The notes beneath the pieces are model-generated. The model was not told the DNA's origin, did not search any database, and saw nothing but the letters and a program-made list of their open reading frames with translations. DNA of 64,000 nt from NCBI RefSeq assembly GCF_041146395.1, contig NC_090984.1, positions 84,331,114 to 84,395,113 on the forward strand, read 5' to 3'. The translations under genes were made by a program, and so were the position numbers. This stretch comes from Eulemur rufifrons (lineage: Eukaryota > Chordata > Mammalia > Primates > Lemuridae). Shown one piece after another: positions 20,901 through 30,779 of the stretch (the first letter of the stretch is position 1; every line of letters starts with the position of its first letter).

Positions 20901-20904
20901 ACTG

Positions 20905-21625
20905 AAAATCAGAGAAATACAAATTAAAGCAACAATGAAATCCAATTTCACACTGATCATATTGGCAAAATTTTAAAAATTTGATCATGAGTGCAAGTGA
21001 GAGTGTGGAGAAGCAGAAACCCTCCCTCCTATCCTGCCAGTGGGAATGTAAATAGGTACAATTTGCAGAGCATTTTAGCAAAATCTAAGGAATCTGAAGA
21101 TGGTCACACCTATAACGCTGGGATCCTACTTTTAGGTATAAATCCTAAAGAAATTCTCACACTTAGGTGTGAGGAGGCACATACAGCAATGTTCACAGCA
21201 ACACTGTAAGAGCAAAGGATTGAATACAACATAAATGTCTGCCAAAGAGAAATGGATAAACTATGGAATATTCATACAGTAGACTATCTTAAAATCCTTA
21301 AATGAAATACACATGGATAAAGCTGAAAAACAGTATGTAGAGCAAACCAATTGGTAAATTATGACTTTTATATTAAGTTCGCAAACCTGAAAGGTAATAT
21401 AGTTTTAGATAACCAAGGACGTCATATAAACTTATGTATAGTGATGATAAACACCGAATTCAAGATAATAGTCTATGGCCAGACCACCCTGAACCTGCCC
21501 CATCTCATCTCAAGATAATGGTTGTCTCTGGGAGAGAAAGAGGGAATGAGAGAATGGAATTGAGGTACCCAGGAGCCTTTACTCAGTGAAGTTTTATTGC
21601 TTAAGTTTAAAAAAAAAGTTCTGAA
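20905..21625 (+). mobile_element. L1 LINE 3' end (ancient L1M type)
   Basis: Sense L1: 'aaatcagagaaatacaaatt', 'gtgagagtgtggagaagcag', 'ctatcctgccagtgggaatg', 'ttaggtataaatcctaaaga', 'atgttcacagcaacactgta' and 'ataatggttgtctctgggag'. It covers the ORF2 tail and 3'UTR and ends in an A-rich run at 21608-21617. Diverged and non-functional. Confidence 0.8.
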
Positions 21626-21629
21626 ACAA

Positions 21630-21895
21630 ATACAGCATCATGTTGGAATTTGATAAAGCTGAGTACACACTACTCATCATATTATTCCCAATTCTTATCT
21701 TCCTGAAATATTATACAACTAAAAATGCATTAAAAGAAGAAAAAGTAAAAATATTCACTAAAGTTGAAAATTCAAGACAGGATTTTTGGTATTATCTTAG
21801 ATAAATATTGATGGATCCCAATGGTTTGACACAGAATATATGTGTCACAGAAGACACATGGAAACATGAAAGATTAAATAACTGGCAGGGGAGTT
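21630..21895. other. No recognised feature
   Basis: AT-rich, nothing recognised. Confidence 0.4.
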
Positions 21896-21899
21896 TTTA

Positions 21900-22520
21900 C
21901 TAAACTAGATCAGCTAATGAGGCTGCTTTAAGGGTCTTGAGCAGGGGGTGAGATGAGGCTAGCGAGGCTGTGTCAGAAGGTGGGGAGAGGGAGCAAGAGG
22001 AGGTGAGAAGCTGGAAAGTTCTCTTGGTGAGCAGCTGTGAAATGTCCAGGAGGCCAGAGTGACCGGAAGGGAAGCAAACAAGAGGTTTTGCACAACTACA
22101 TCCTGCCCCACATTTAGACATAATTAACTGATTACTGTAGAATCAACTCAATGAGGGCAGTGGAAGAGAGCAAGGAGTCAAAACTGATTCTAAATACAGC
22201 TGCCTCGGTCATCATGGAAGCCGGCGTGATTAACCAAAGCAGAGAGCTCAAAAATAAGAGCTGGCTGTAGGAGATTCTGATTTTGATCCTGATGTTAAAC
22301 ATGTTGCATTTGAGGTGCTGATGGGACTTCTAGGGAGAGAAAATGAGCAGGCAGTTGCATGTAAGTCTGGAGTTTGGTGAAGAGGGGTTAGAAGGATGTC
22401 ATGAGATGTCAACTGCAGAGAGGTGGTAGATGAAGACATGAGAATGCTAAAGTAAGGGCTTCAAAGAAGGTGGAAGAGATGAAGCAGGAGGAGAGGAGAG
22501 AAACTTGAGGAGTATCACGT
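21900..22520 (-). mobile_element. L2 LINE, internal antisense part
   Basis: 'gagctggctgtaggagattc', 'gtttggtgaagaggggttag', 'catgagatgtcaactgcaga' and 'agcaggcagttgcatgtaag' fit antisense L2 between ORF2 and the 3'UTR. Divergence is high and the limits are approximate. Confidence 0.45.
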
Positions 22521-22524
22521 AGGC

Positions 22525-22930
22525 TTTTAAGCTCCATTCTCCCTTTGGCCCTACATAGCAGGCCTGTGCCTGACATCTCCTGGCCAGGACAGACAATAAA
22601 TGGAGGCATCAAGTGGTGGTCTGCTCCCTCTGTTTCCATCCCTGGCTCCATCCTGTATGGTGAGGACCTGGGGTGCATGAATGGGGACACCCCACCCTTC
22701 ATGTCCAAGCACCATCCTCCCAACACACATACACATACACCAAAGAGCCACTCCTAAGCCACTCCTTGGGACGTTGGATGAGAAAAGAAGCCTTCACAGG
22801 CCCTGGAATAAGGTTTGGAGTCCTTTGGACAGGAATTCTGCAGACCTGAGGACCCACATTATAGAAGGATTGGGCATGAGCTCTGGGTGGACACATCTCT
22901 TTAATGCCAAAAACAAAATTTGGCCCATGG
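22525..22930. other. No recognised feature
   Basis: Several overlapping frames of 65-105 codons occur on both strands; none has a domain. Confidence 0.4.
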
Positions 22931-22933
22931 GGC

Positions 22934-23412
22934 TGTGATGGTTAATTTTATGTGTCATCTTGAATGGCCACAGAGTGCCCAGATTAAACATTATTTCTAG
23001 GTGTGTCTGTGAGGGTGTTTCCAGATGAGGTTAGCATTTGAATGGGTGGACTCAGTAGACTGTCCTCCCCAGTGTGGGTGGGCACCATCCAATCCAGTGA
23101 GGGCCCAAGTAGAACAAAAGGTAGAAGAAGAAAGAATCCACCCCTTTTTTCCTGCCTCTCTGCTTGACCTGAGACATCTCTTCTCTTCTCTTCTCTGGTC
23201 CTCAGACTGGGATTTATACCACTAGCTTCCCTGGTTCTCAGGCCTTCAGCCTTGAACTGAATTATATGACCAGCTTGGAGACAGCAGATTGAGGGGCTTC
23301 TCAGCCTCCATGATCGCTAATAGACCTCTTTGTGTGTGTGTGTGTGTGCATGTGTGTTCATATATAATATCTCCTACTGGTTCTGTGTCTCTGGAGAACC
23401 CCAACTAATACA
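22934..23412 (+). mobile_element. Solo LTR of an ERVL-class element (MLT2-type)
   Basis: A 479-bp LTR starting TGTGATGGTTAATTTTATG and ending ACTAATACA (TG...CA). Inside are 'gtgtgtctgtgagggtgttt', 'gatgaggttagcatttgaat', 'gtgggtgggcaccatccaat' and 'tctctggagaaccccaacta', the usual words of MLT2-type LTRs. The flanks GGGGC (22929-22933) and GGAGC (23413-23417) are a likely 5-bp target duplication with one change. No internal viral genes are present, so it is a solo LTR left by recombination. Confidence 0.8.
23331..23354. repeat. (TG)n microsatellite
   Basis: About ten TG units inside the LTR, expanding its U5 end. Confidence 0.85.
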
Positions 23413-23419
23413 GGAGCAA

Positions 23420-25645
23420 GCAGAGGAGGGTCTGAGCAGCAGCAGGGGGTCTGGAACAGGCACTGATTGCCCAGGTCTAAGGGTAGAACTGCTCCACGGC
23501 CAATGAGGTGCCAAATTTGTAGGCTGTGCCTGTGCAACATCCCATATTACTTTGTACCCTTCCATTTCCCACTTGGGTCACCAACAACATGAGATGCAGC
23601 TCTGATGGGAGAATAGGAAAAGGGTAGAGATTCCAGGGCACCAGTAATTCATTAACCCTCTATACTTCTCTAGAAGCAAAGGAGAGTGAATGTCTGTTGA
23701 TCATTCACTCAATAACAGTCTGGACTTGGAAGGCAAAGAATAGTTACCTCCTCTCAGAGCTAGTGCTAGAACTGGGGCTAGTTCTCCCCAGGGGTCTCTT
23801 CGTCCATGGGAGTCCCTGACCTATCCTAAGCTAGAAACTTCCTGGACTTAGACATGTACCTGCAGCCTATACCTCAGAAGCGGGAGGTCTCAGTGCTAGC
23901 CAGCCTAAAGTTAGCATCAAAAACAACCAGAGCGTTTTGCAAATTAAAAACCTGTGATGAGTAACAACACTAGTATTTCTAGTGGTTTAATATACAATCT
24001 AGATTTTAGCAAGAAAATTTGCATGTGAAAGGAAAACAGAAAAACTTTTTCTATCCCATCACATGTCTTTGTAAAAGGATAAAACTAAAGATCTTAAAAA
24101 TGTGTGTGAAAAAATAAAAATACACTAAACTTCTTTCCAAGAGTTATTTGAGGCTCAAGATACTGAAATTCCCATTTTTCTGTGCTGATGAAATGGAATA
24201 CTTTCTCCTATCATCCTTCAAGTTTGGACGGCAATAGTAAGATACAGTATCTTACATTGTGAAGCTATGAGAAATTTGTTGGCAAAGACTCTTTGATACA
24301 GATTATTCCACAACATAAATCAGACCTGATTAAACACACAAGAAACAGAGATGGCAATACAAGTAATTTTACAATTTGCTATACACAGTAGTAAGAAAAA
24401 CAGGAAGTAGGTGTTTATTAGCAGTTCCAAATATACCAGCCAAAATACAACTCCCCATGGAGTCTGAGTTATTCAAAATATAGCAAAGAACAGAATTCCT
24501 AAGATTATAAAAGGGTAATTAATCACAAGCAGTGTTCACAGACCAGTGATTTGGAAACTACCTTCTTATTGAAGGTCTGGATCAAGAACAAACTTCAAAG
24601 CAAAATTAATTGATCTCAGATTCACTGCATCTGGTCAATAAACCCTCCCCAAAAATGTCACTTTAAGCCTACTTGACAGTCTATCTTTATTACATAACAA
24701 TTCTATATACGGTGCATTAAATAGTCATCTTACACCTAAGTTGGTTAGTATATCTTTGCCTCACCACATAAACTGTTTGGATTAAGAACACCACCTCTGA
24801 CTGATACTGTAAATTGCATTCAAAAGTCAGGCATATTGTTTAGGCTTGTGTCAGAGGAACACATGCTCACCATGAAGCCATAATCACAAACTGGGAGGAG
24901 GAAACAATATATGTGAACATATTAGATGTCCCTTGTTGGGACATCTAACATAACCTGGTGGCTTTCAAACTTTGCCTATGATTAAGTGAACTCTAAATAT
25001 GTGTCTCAATCATTTCTGAGTTAGGACAATGGAATTTTAATTTTAGTGTCAGAGGTTCAAAAACATGCATGTTTAAAATACATGAAGTAAATATAATTTT
25101 TGCAGCAGTAATGTAAATGGATTAAATGCAAATTCTGATCTGATTTTATCAACTATTTGCTTATAGCTGATGAGATCAGAGAATTAGATGATTAAGCATC
25201 TTTGGAACTTCTGGTAATAATAATAATGATAATGAACTGGCAAAATAATGGTCATAAGAATGACCAATAACAAATCCCTTAAATGTTCTGTGACTCAGTT
25301 TCTCCCCTATAAACTATGGAAATTAGATGTTTGGCTCAGCTACTTCAAAAACTCTTTAGGAAGAATGCAATGACAACTATTTCTGAAGTGCCATTAGGTC
25401 CTCTGACTGAAGTCACTTTGAAAATGTAAAGAATTAGTGAATTAAATTATTAAATTATTTGAAAATGGAAGAGATTAAATAAGGGAAGTTATACTTATCT
25501 CTAGTTGAAATGGTTTTCATACATCTTATATCAGTCTATGTGCTCTTATGAGTTTAGACTTACTGAAGAGAAGAAGGAAGAGAGTTCTTGTATAACAGCT
25601 CCATCACTAAAGTGAGAAATTAACAATAGGCTAATTAGAGACAAA
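23420..25645. other. Unique AT-rich DNA without recognised repeats
   Basis: About 2.2 kb with no interspersed repeat that I recognise and no coding frame above 60 codons except at the left edge. It contains a perfect 11-bp hairpin at 24922-24948. Such repeat-free stretches can be conserved regulatory DNA, but this cannot be shown from one sequence. Confidence 0.4.
24922..24948. repeat. Perfect inverted repeat (hairpin)
   Basis: Arms TTAGATGTCCC and GGGACATCTAA are exact complements, separated by TTGTT. No T-run follows, so it is not a Pol III terminator. It could be the core of a small palindromic repeat or a chance palindrome. Confidence 0.8.
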
Positions 25646-25649
25646 TTCA

Positions 25650-25996
25650 TTTTTTTTTTTTTTTTTTTTTTTTGTTGAGACAGAGTCTCACTTTGTTGCC
25701 CAGGCTAGAGTGAGTGCCGTGGCGTCAGCTTAGCTCACAGCAACCTCAGACTCCTCGGCTTAAGCGATCCTACTGCCTCAGCCTCCCGAGTAGCTGGGAC
25801 TACAGGCATGCGCCACTATGCCCGGCTAATTTTTTCTATATAGATTTTTAGTTGTCCATATAATTTCTTTCTATTTTTAGTAGAGACGGGGTCTCGCTCT
25901 TGCTCAGGCTGGTCTCGAACTCCTGACCTCAAGCGATCCACCCGCCTCGGCCTCCCAGAGAGCTAGGATTACAGGCGTGAGCCACCGCGCCCGGCC
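25650..25996 (-). mobile_element. Full-length strepsirrhine (lemur-type) Alu
   Basis: A dimeric Alu in antisense: poly-T head of about 24 bases, 'gagacagagtctcactttgt', 'ggcgtcagcttagctcacag' and 'tagtagagacggggtctcgc', ending 'accgcgcccggcc'. Between the arms lies the longer T-rich linker 'ttttagttgtccatataatt' then 'tctttctatttttag', which I know from lemur Alus. Many CpGs remain, so the copy is fairly young. It sits in the poly-T of the next Alu. Confidence 0.92.
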
Positions 25997-25998
25997 CA

Positions 25999-26280
25999 TT
26001 TTTTTTTTTTGAGACAGAGGCTCACTCTGTCACCCCAGATAGAGTGCAGTGGTGTCACTGCAACCTCAAACTCCTAGGCTCAAGTGATCCTCCTGTCTCA
26101 GCCTCCAGAGTAGCTGGGACTACAGGCACATGCCACAATGCCTGGCTAATTTTTCTATTTTTAGTAGAGATGGGGTCTCGCACTTGCTCAGGCTGGTCTT
26201 GAACTCCTGAGCTCATGCAATCCTCCTGCCTCAGCCTCCCAGAGTGCTAGGATAGCAGTTGTGAGCCACTGGGCCTGGCC
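25999..26280 (-). mobile_element. Older Alu copy, host of the previous Alu
   Basis: Antisense dimeric Alu from 'gagacagaggctcactctgt' to 'actgggcctggcc', with most CpGs decayed and a small deletion after 'ggtgtcactgcaacctc'. The flank CAAATT at 26280-26285 matches CAAATT at about 25642-25647, left of the upper Alu. That suggests this Alu inserted first, between two CAAATT copies, and the younger Alu then entered its tail. Confidence 0.85.
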
Positions 26281-26406
26281 AAATTTGCTCCTGTGCTCCA
26301 AACTGAATGAGACCTTCATGTTTCTTCCCTGATGTTTGAAGACCAACCTCATGAAAAGCTAGGCTACCAGCTTGTTATCAGTTGGGCTTCACGGCTCTTT
26401 CAGTTG

Positions 26407-26475
26407 GCCAGACAAAAAAAGTTAAGGGAGAAAAAAAGAGAGAGAGGGAGAAAGGGCGGGAAAGAGAGAGGAACA
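26407..26475. repeat. GA-rich purine tract
   Basis: About 70 bases almost wholly of A and G on the plus strand ('gagagagagggagaaaggg'). Confidence 0.8.
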
Positions 26476-26499
26476 TGGTGTCATTCTCCCTCCCCTGCT

Positions 26500-26898
26500 C
26501 AGATGGCCAACAGGTGGTGTGCCAGGATGGCTACATGTTCACACATACTGTTTCCTCCTCCGGGGTAAATAGCTTCCCGTGTGACTAAGTTCTGGACAAC
26601 AAAATGTGGCAGAAGCCAAGATTGCCACTCCTAAGCCTGGCTCTAATACATGCCAATCAATTCTCCCTCTTTGTTTATCCCAGCAGAGGACCTGAAGGAA
26701 ACCCTAGGAGACGGCCGAGGCCCTCAAGGGAAGGAGTTGGATCCCAGAACATATGCCTGGAGAACAGGCCCATGGAAGCCACTCTCTGAGCACACAGTGG
26801 ACTCTGCCTAAGTGAAAAATAAACTGTTATCATACTAAGCCACTTAGATGTGGAGGTGTCTTTGTTATAGCCTCACACAGCCCACCATATCTAATACA
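26500..26898 (+). mobile_element. MLT1-like LTR
   Basis: 'gtgactaagttctggacaac' and 'aaaatgtggcagaagccaag', then 'ccactcctaagcctggctct', 'gtgaaaaataaactgttatc', 'atactaagccacttagatgt' and 'ctttgttatagcctcacaca', ending 'tctaataca', follow the layout of MLT1-type LTRs, including the AATAAA signal at 26817. The left boundary is uncertain; the purine-rich run at 26407-26475 lies outside it. Confidence 0.6.
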
Positions 26899-26899
26899 G

Positions 26900-27635
26900 A
26901 CTAGTAAGGATTGACCCATTCGAATCAGTTCTCATCGGCCAATCAGTTCTAGCCTCTGAGGCATCTGGATAAGCTGGAAAAAAGCCTTTCTCGTTCCCTC
27001 CCTTGTTTTTCTGGCAGGCCAAGCTTCCTGCTGACCAGCTCAACCGGTGGTGGCAGCCAGAGCCATCGCCTCCTCCTGGAACTTCTGAAATAAAGAAGGT
27101 CACAGATGTTCTCTGCAGGTCACACCCTGGAAACTCGCTCTACACTGGCTGGGGTGAAAAGTCCATTTTCTCTTATTCCCAGAGTGTTATCAGGCCTCAG
27201 CTCTCCGCCCCTCCACAACTTATAACCAAACATACCTATGGCCAGTGTGCACAAGGACAGAAACTGCTGCCTGGGGTGTCATTCTCAGAGCCTGGCCCAG
27301 CTAGTGCCCACATGGATCACCAGGTAGAAAGACCCCTGCAAAAATATTTCACACTTGTTCCATTAATTCGGATGAATTAAAAACAAATGGTAAACTGAGG
27401 AGATTTCCGGCATCCTGGAGCTAAGGAAAGGACTCCAGGTAGCTGCTCTGAGAAGGCAGCAGAGGGCCAAAGAGAGACCCGAACAAGCAGAGTTAGCGAC
27501 TGCCGACACCGTTGCCTGGCATCTCACAGTCTCTAGTGTATTCCCGGAGTGGTATAAACCAAGACAGCTCATGAGTGCGAATTGAAAATAACTTTCCCAC
27601 AATTATTTTCTTCATTGAGGTGTTTCCCCCAATAC
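26900..27635. other. No recognised feature; 125-codon frame not called
   Basis: The plus-strand frame at 27003-27380 lacks a domain and is partly overlapped by minus-strand frames. Confidence 0.4.
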
Positions 27636-27639
27636 AGCC

Positions 27640-28035
27640 TCTGTTTTCAGCCATGTTAGAGCTGCATACTAACGGACCGGGGCCACATCTGGACCACAGA
27701 TATGTTTGGCCCTCACAGTGTTTTAAAAATAGCGATAGCAACATTTTTTTAAATGACATTTTTTAGTAATGAGATTTCACACAAAAGTCTAGATTTCTGG
27801 CTCCTCTTGCAAAATCAGAAGATTGAGCAATACTGGGCCCATGTTCTCCCTGGTGAGACTCCCTTGGAACCAAGCTGCTACTACCCCTTGAAAGGGGGCC
27901 CGTGCTGCTGCTTGGCCCCCAGCTTGCACCCTGCTCACCACACCGGCCGCTCCTTTCCTCTGTTTCCTGCCTGCCCTGCAGGGCATTTGCCTGACTCCTT
28001 GGGCACTATTTATATTAGTTTCTGCAGCATATTTT
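27640..28035 (+). repeat. Ancient interspersed repeat, probably a DNA transposon relic
   Basis: 'ggggccacatctggaccaca' and 'gatatgtttggccctcacag', followed by 'agatttcacacaaaagtcta', 'gatttctggctcctcttgca' and 'actgggcccatgttctccct', have the look of a widely copied old mammalian element ('tctggcccacagatgtttggccc' type). I cannot fix the family or the ends. Confidence 0.35.
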
Positions 28036-28710
28036 TTTTTCATGGGTTGCTACGTCCCAAGCGCTGCTTATAGATATGAGTGGTCCCTTCCCAAGAAGGG
28101 ATGAATGGAAGTATTTGGAAGAACGGGGCACAGAACAGGGAAAGGAAGGGAAGCAGGAAGTCCCTCGCTGGCACTGGTCCCTCATCCAGGAAGGCCCAGC
28201 AGTCTTGCCCTTGCCAGGGGAGGGGTCTCATCCCGGGAGGTTACCCTGAGCATGTGGCCCCAACTTGCCCTTGAAAAGTGGTGCAAGTCCCTTTCTGGGC
28301 TTTGTCTGTGGCTGCCGCCATTCTCAGTTGCCCCAGCAGGTGTCTGTGTTGAGAGGAACTCCCCGAAGACTAGCAAACATCTTCAGCCTGACGCAAGGCT
28401 TGGCTCTCCCGATCTTCCACCTTTATATTGTCCATTAAACAAATAATATGTGATCGGGTGTCCAAAGGCGGCACTGTGAATTCGTGGATCCGGGCAGACC
28501 TTCTGCTACCAACGGTCACAGTCCCTGGATCTCTTTTTGGTTTGTTCTTGCTTTATATGCTATGCCTTATTTTCTTCAATTCTCTTCTTTCCTTTCTCCT
28601 TTTCTTCCTTTTGCCTCCTTCTCCTAATTATTATTATTAAGTGGTCTTTAGCTTCTAAATACAGTATTTCAGAGTATGAGCGTTTTATTTGTTAATTGGT
28701 AACTGTTGCA
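28036..28710. other. No recognised feature; CT-rich patch
   Basis: 28569-28625 is a CT-rich run. Frames on both strands at 28040-28446 lack domains. Confidence 0.4.
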
Positions 28711-28714
28711 GTGC

Positions 28715-28815
28715 TATAAACAGGAACTCCAGGAAGGCAGGCATCATGTCTGTCTGGCCACAGCCTGATCCATAATAGATGATAAATTAAAATATCTACT
28801 GTACGAATGAATGAA
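28715..28815 (+). mobile_element. L2 LINE 3' end
   Basis: 'aactccaggaaggcaggcat' and 'catgtctgtctggccacagc', then 'atagatgataaattaaaata' and 'gaatgaatga', match the sense L2 terminus. Confidence 0.7.
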
Positions 28816-28819
28816 AAAC

Positions 28820-29575
28820 ACGAAGACCTAGTGGCATATTACAGTGAGAGGGATACACTTCATATCAATACTTGGAGACATGTAAAAGCACTTCCTTTTC
28901 TCACTGTAAAGTCTGAAATACAAGCACTTAGAGGTTTCATCGATCCTAGGCTACTTTTATGGGGCTCAAAATTTATGGTCTCTCATTTGCCCCTAAAATT
29001 ACCCAAATCAGTGTAAACTCACTTAGAATCTGTTGCTTGTCTGAGATTCAGCATTTACCACAAGACAGATAAACATTACCTTGTGCACGTGAGGACGGGC
29101 CCTCCCTCTCCACGGCAACCTGGAAGTCCCAACTCTTTCTGTTAACTTCATCCAAGAAAAAAAGAAATTTACAGGAGACTGGGTCTGTGTCTGAGCATTA
29201 CTTACTCCTTTGGAGGAAATCGAACAATGTTCTCTCTCTGCCCTCTCACCTCAAATTGTGTTTTTATTAAGTGTGTACCTCCAGAGAAATATTAGACTTC
29301 TTTGCCTTTATTTCAGTAGTTTATATGAAGCCTGGCTAGAAGCAGGGAGGTGAACTAACTTGACCTCAGGGATCATGTGACAGATACAGCTTTGGTTCAA
29401 TTGTTGTCTGGGAGGGACTGGGGGTTGGGTGTGACATAATAATATTAGTGAAAACAATGGCCATTGAGTTTATAGAGAGTCTTTCTTCCTGTGATTTCAA
29501 AGCAAATTTCAGGCCTAATACGAATGACATTAAAAAAGAACAAGCCAAAGACTTGGCAACTGCATTGCGGCTTGC
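28820..29575. other. No recognised feature
   Basis: No repeat or gene identified. Confidence 0.4.
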
Positions 29576-29577
29576 AG

Positions 29578-29695
29578 GATCATTCATTCATCCACTCAGC
29601 AAGCATGCGCCAAGCCCCCACCACCGTGGGGCTGCAGTGGTGGGCAGGACAGTCCCAAGACCTGCCTTCTCTGAGCTCACCACTCTGCATTCTTT
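29578..29695 (-). mobile_element. L2 LINE 3' end
   Basis: Antisense terminus: 'gatcattcattcatccactc', 'agcaagcatgcgccaagccc', 'gggctgcagtggtgggcagg' and 'acctgccttctctgagctca'. Confidence 0.65.
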
Positions 29696-29699
29696 CTGC

Positions 29700-30775
29700 T
29701 GATACTCACTTCCCCTACGCTGGGCTTTTTTCCCCAGTCAAACATGTACTTTATTAGTTTGGTACATGTGAAACTCAACTATCTATATTCTTCAGTCAAG
29801 CATTTCCTGCGTCCTCTTCAGTGGGGTTTGTCAGAGAAGTCTGAGTCCCAGCTCAATGAAGGTGTGATTTTAAAAAATAATAATAACAATTTCCTTAAAA
29901 CCATGTAAAGAGTCTTCCAGAACCAAATAGTCCATTAGTCAATAATGCTTAATTGGTGATGGGAGGGGCCCATAGGGAAAGGGGTTAAATATTCACAAAG
30001 CCACTGGAGCCCACTCTGAGTGGGGCCTTCCAGAACCACCCTCGCCCAGTGCCATTACCTCACTTCCCTAGGATGTCTGCTCCTTTTCTGTTCCCGGCAT
30101 CCTTTTCTATATGAGCACCTTCAAGCCAAGTCAATAAAAAAAAAAAAAAAAAAATCTCATTTCCCATCTTTGAATGAATCCTGAGAACCATCCAATGCTA
30201 ATGTTAAACACAGTGGAGCAGCAACTGTTTTAAGGGGGCAGATTGGGAAATAGGAAGTCAGGGTTATCCATTAAGAATGGGCTCAGATGTGGGAGGGTCA
30301 TGGCTACTTTGAGATGAAGCTCATTTACACAAACCAAAACAAAAGTCTGCTAAATACATCTGGGAAGAAAATAAGATGTGAAAGGCCCAGAAGGACACAG
30401 AGAACAATAAAGGAGGTCTTTGTGGGTGTTTTGCCTTTTCTGTTAGTGGAAAAGGGCATAAGGATGTAAAAATATATAACTCAAAGACCCCAAGAATTTG
30501 TTCAAGTGACCCTTCAACGAATTTTGGAGAGATTGTCTAAGGATTTATGCCTGTGGTCCACAAGGAACAAAAATTTTAATACTACTATACAAACTGAAAT
30601 ATTTGTTTGGTATTTTCCTCCATGGCTGATGTGTAGAACCTTCGCCTCCCCGCCCCCGGCCCCGGTGTTTATGTTCCTTTGGAATTCTGCAGCCAGGTTT
30701 CAAGAGTCTCATCTCAAATCTCAGAGAGGAGTCCCCCGCTCTGGTCCGTATGTGGTCAGATAAATCATTTGGGAG
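29700..30775. other. No recognised feature; poly-A run
   Basis: A run of about 19 A lies near 30136-30154. No SINE body is recognised before it. Confidence 0.4.
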
Positions 30776-30779
30776 AAAG

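Noticed and set aside
23331..23354. TG/CA run considered as part of a CRISPR-like or tandem array
   Set aside because: It is a plain dinucleotide microsatellite within an LTR; no spaced repeats of CRISPR type occur anywhere in the window.
26407..26475. Purine tract considered as part of the MLT1-like LTR
   Set aside because: It lies left of the recognisable LTR body and has no counterpart that I know in MLT1 sequences.
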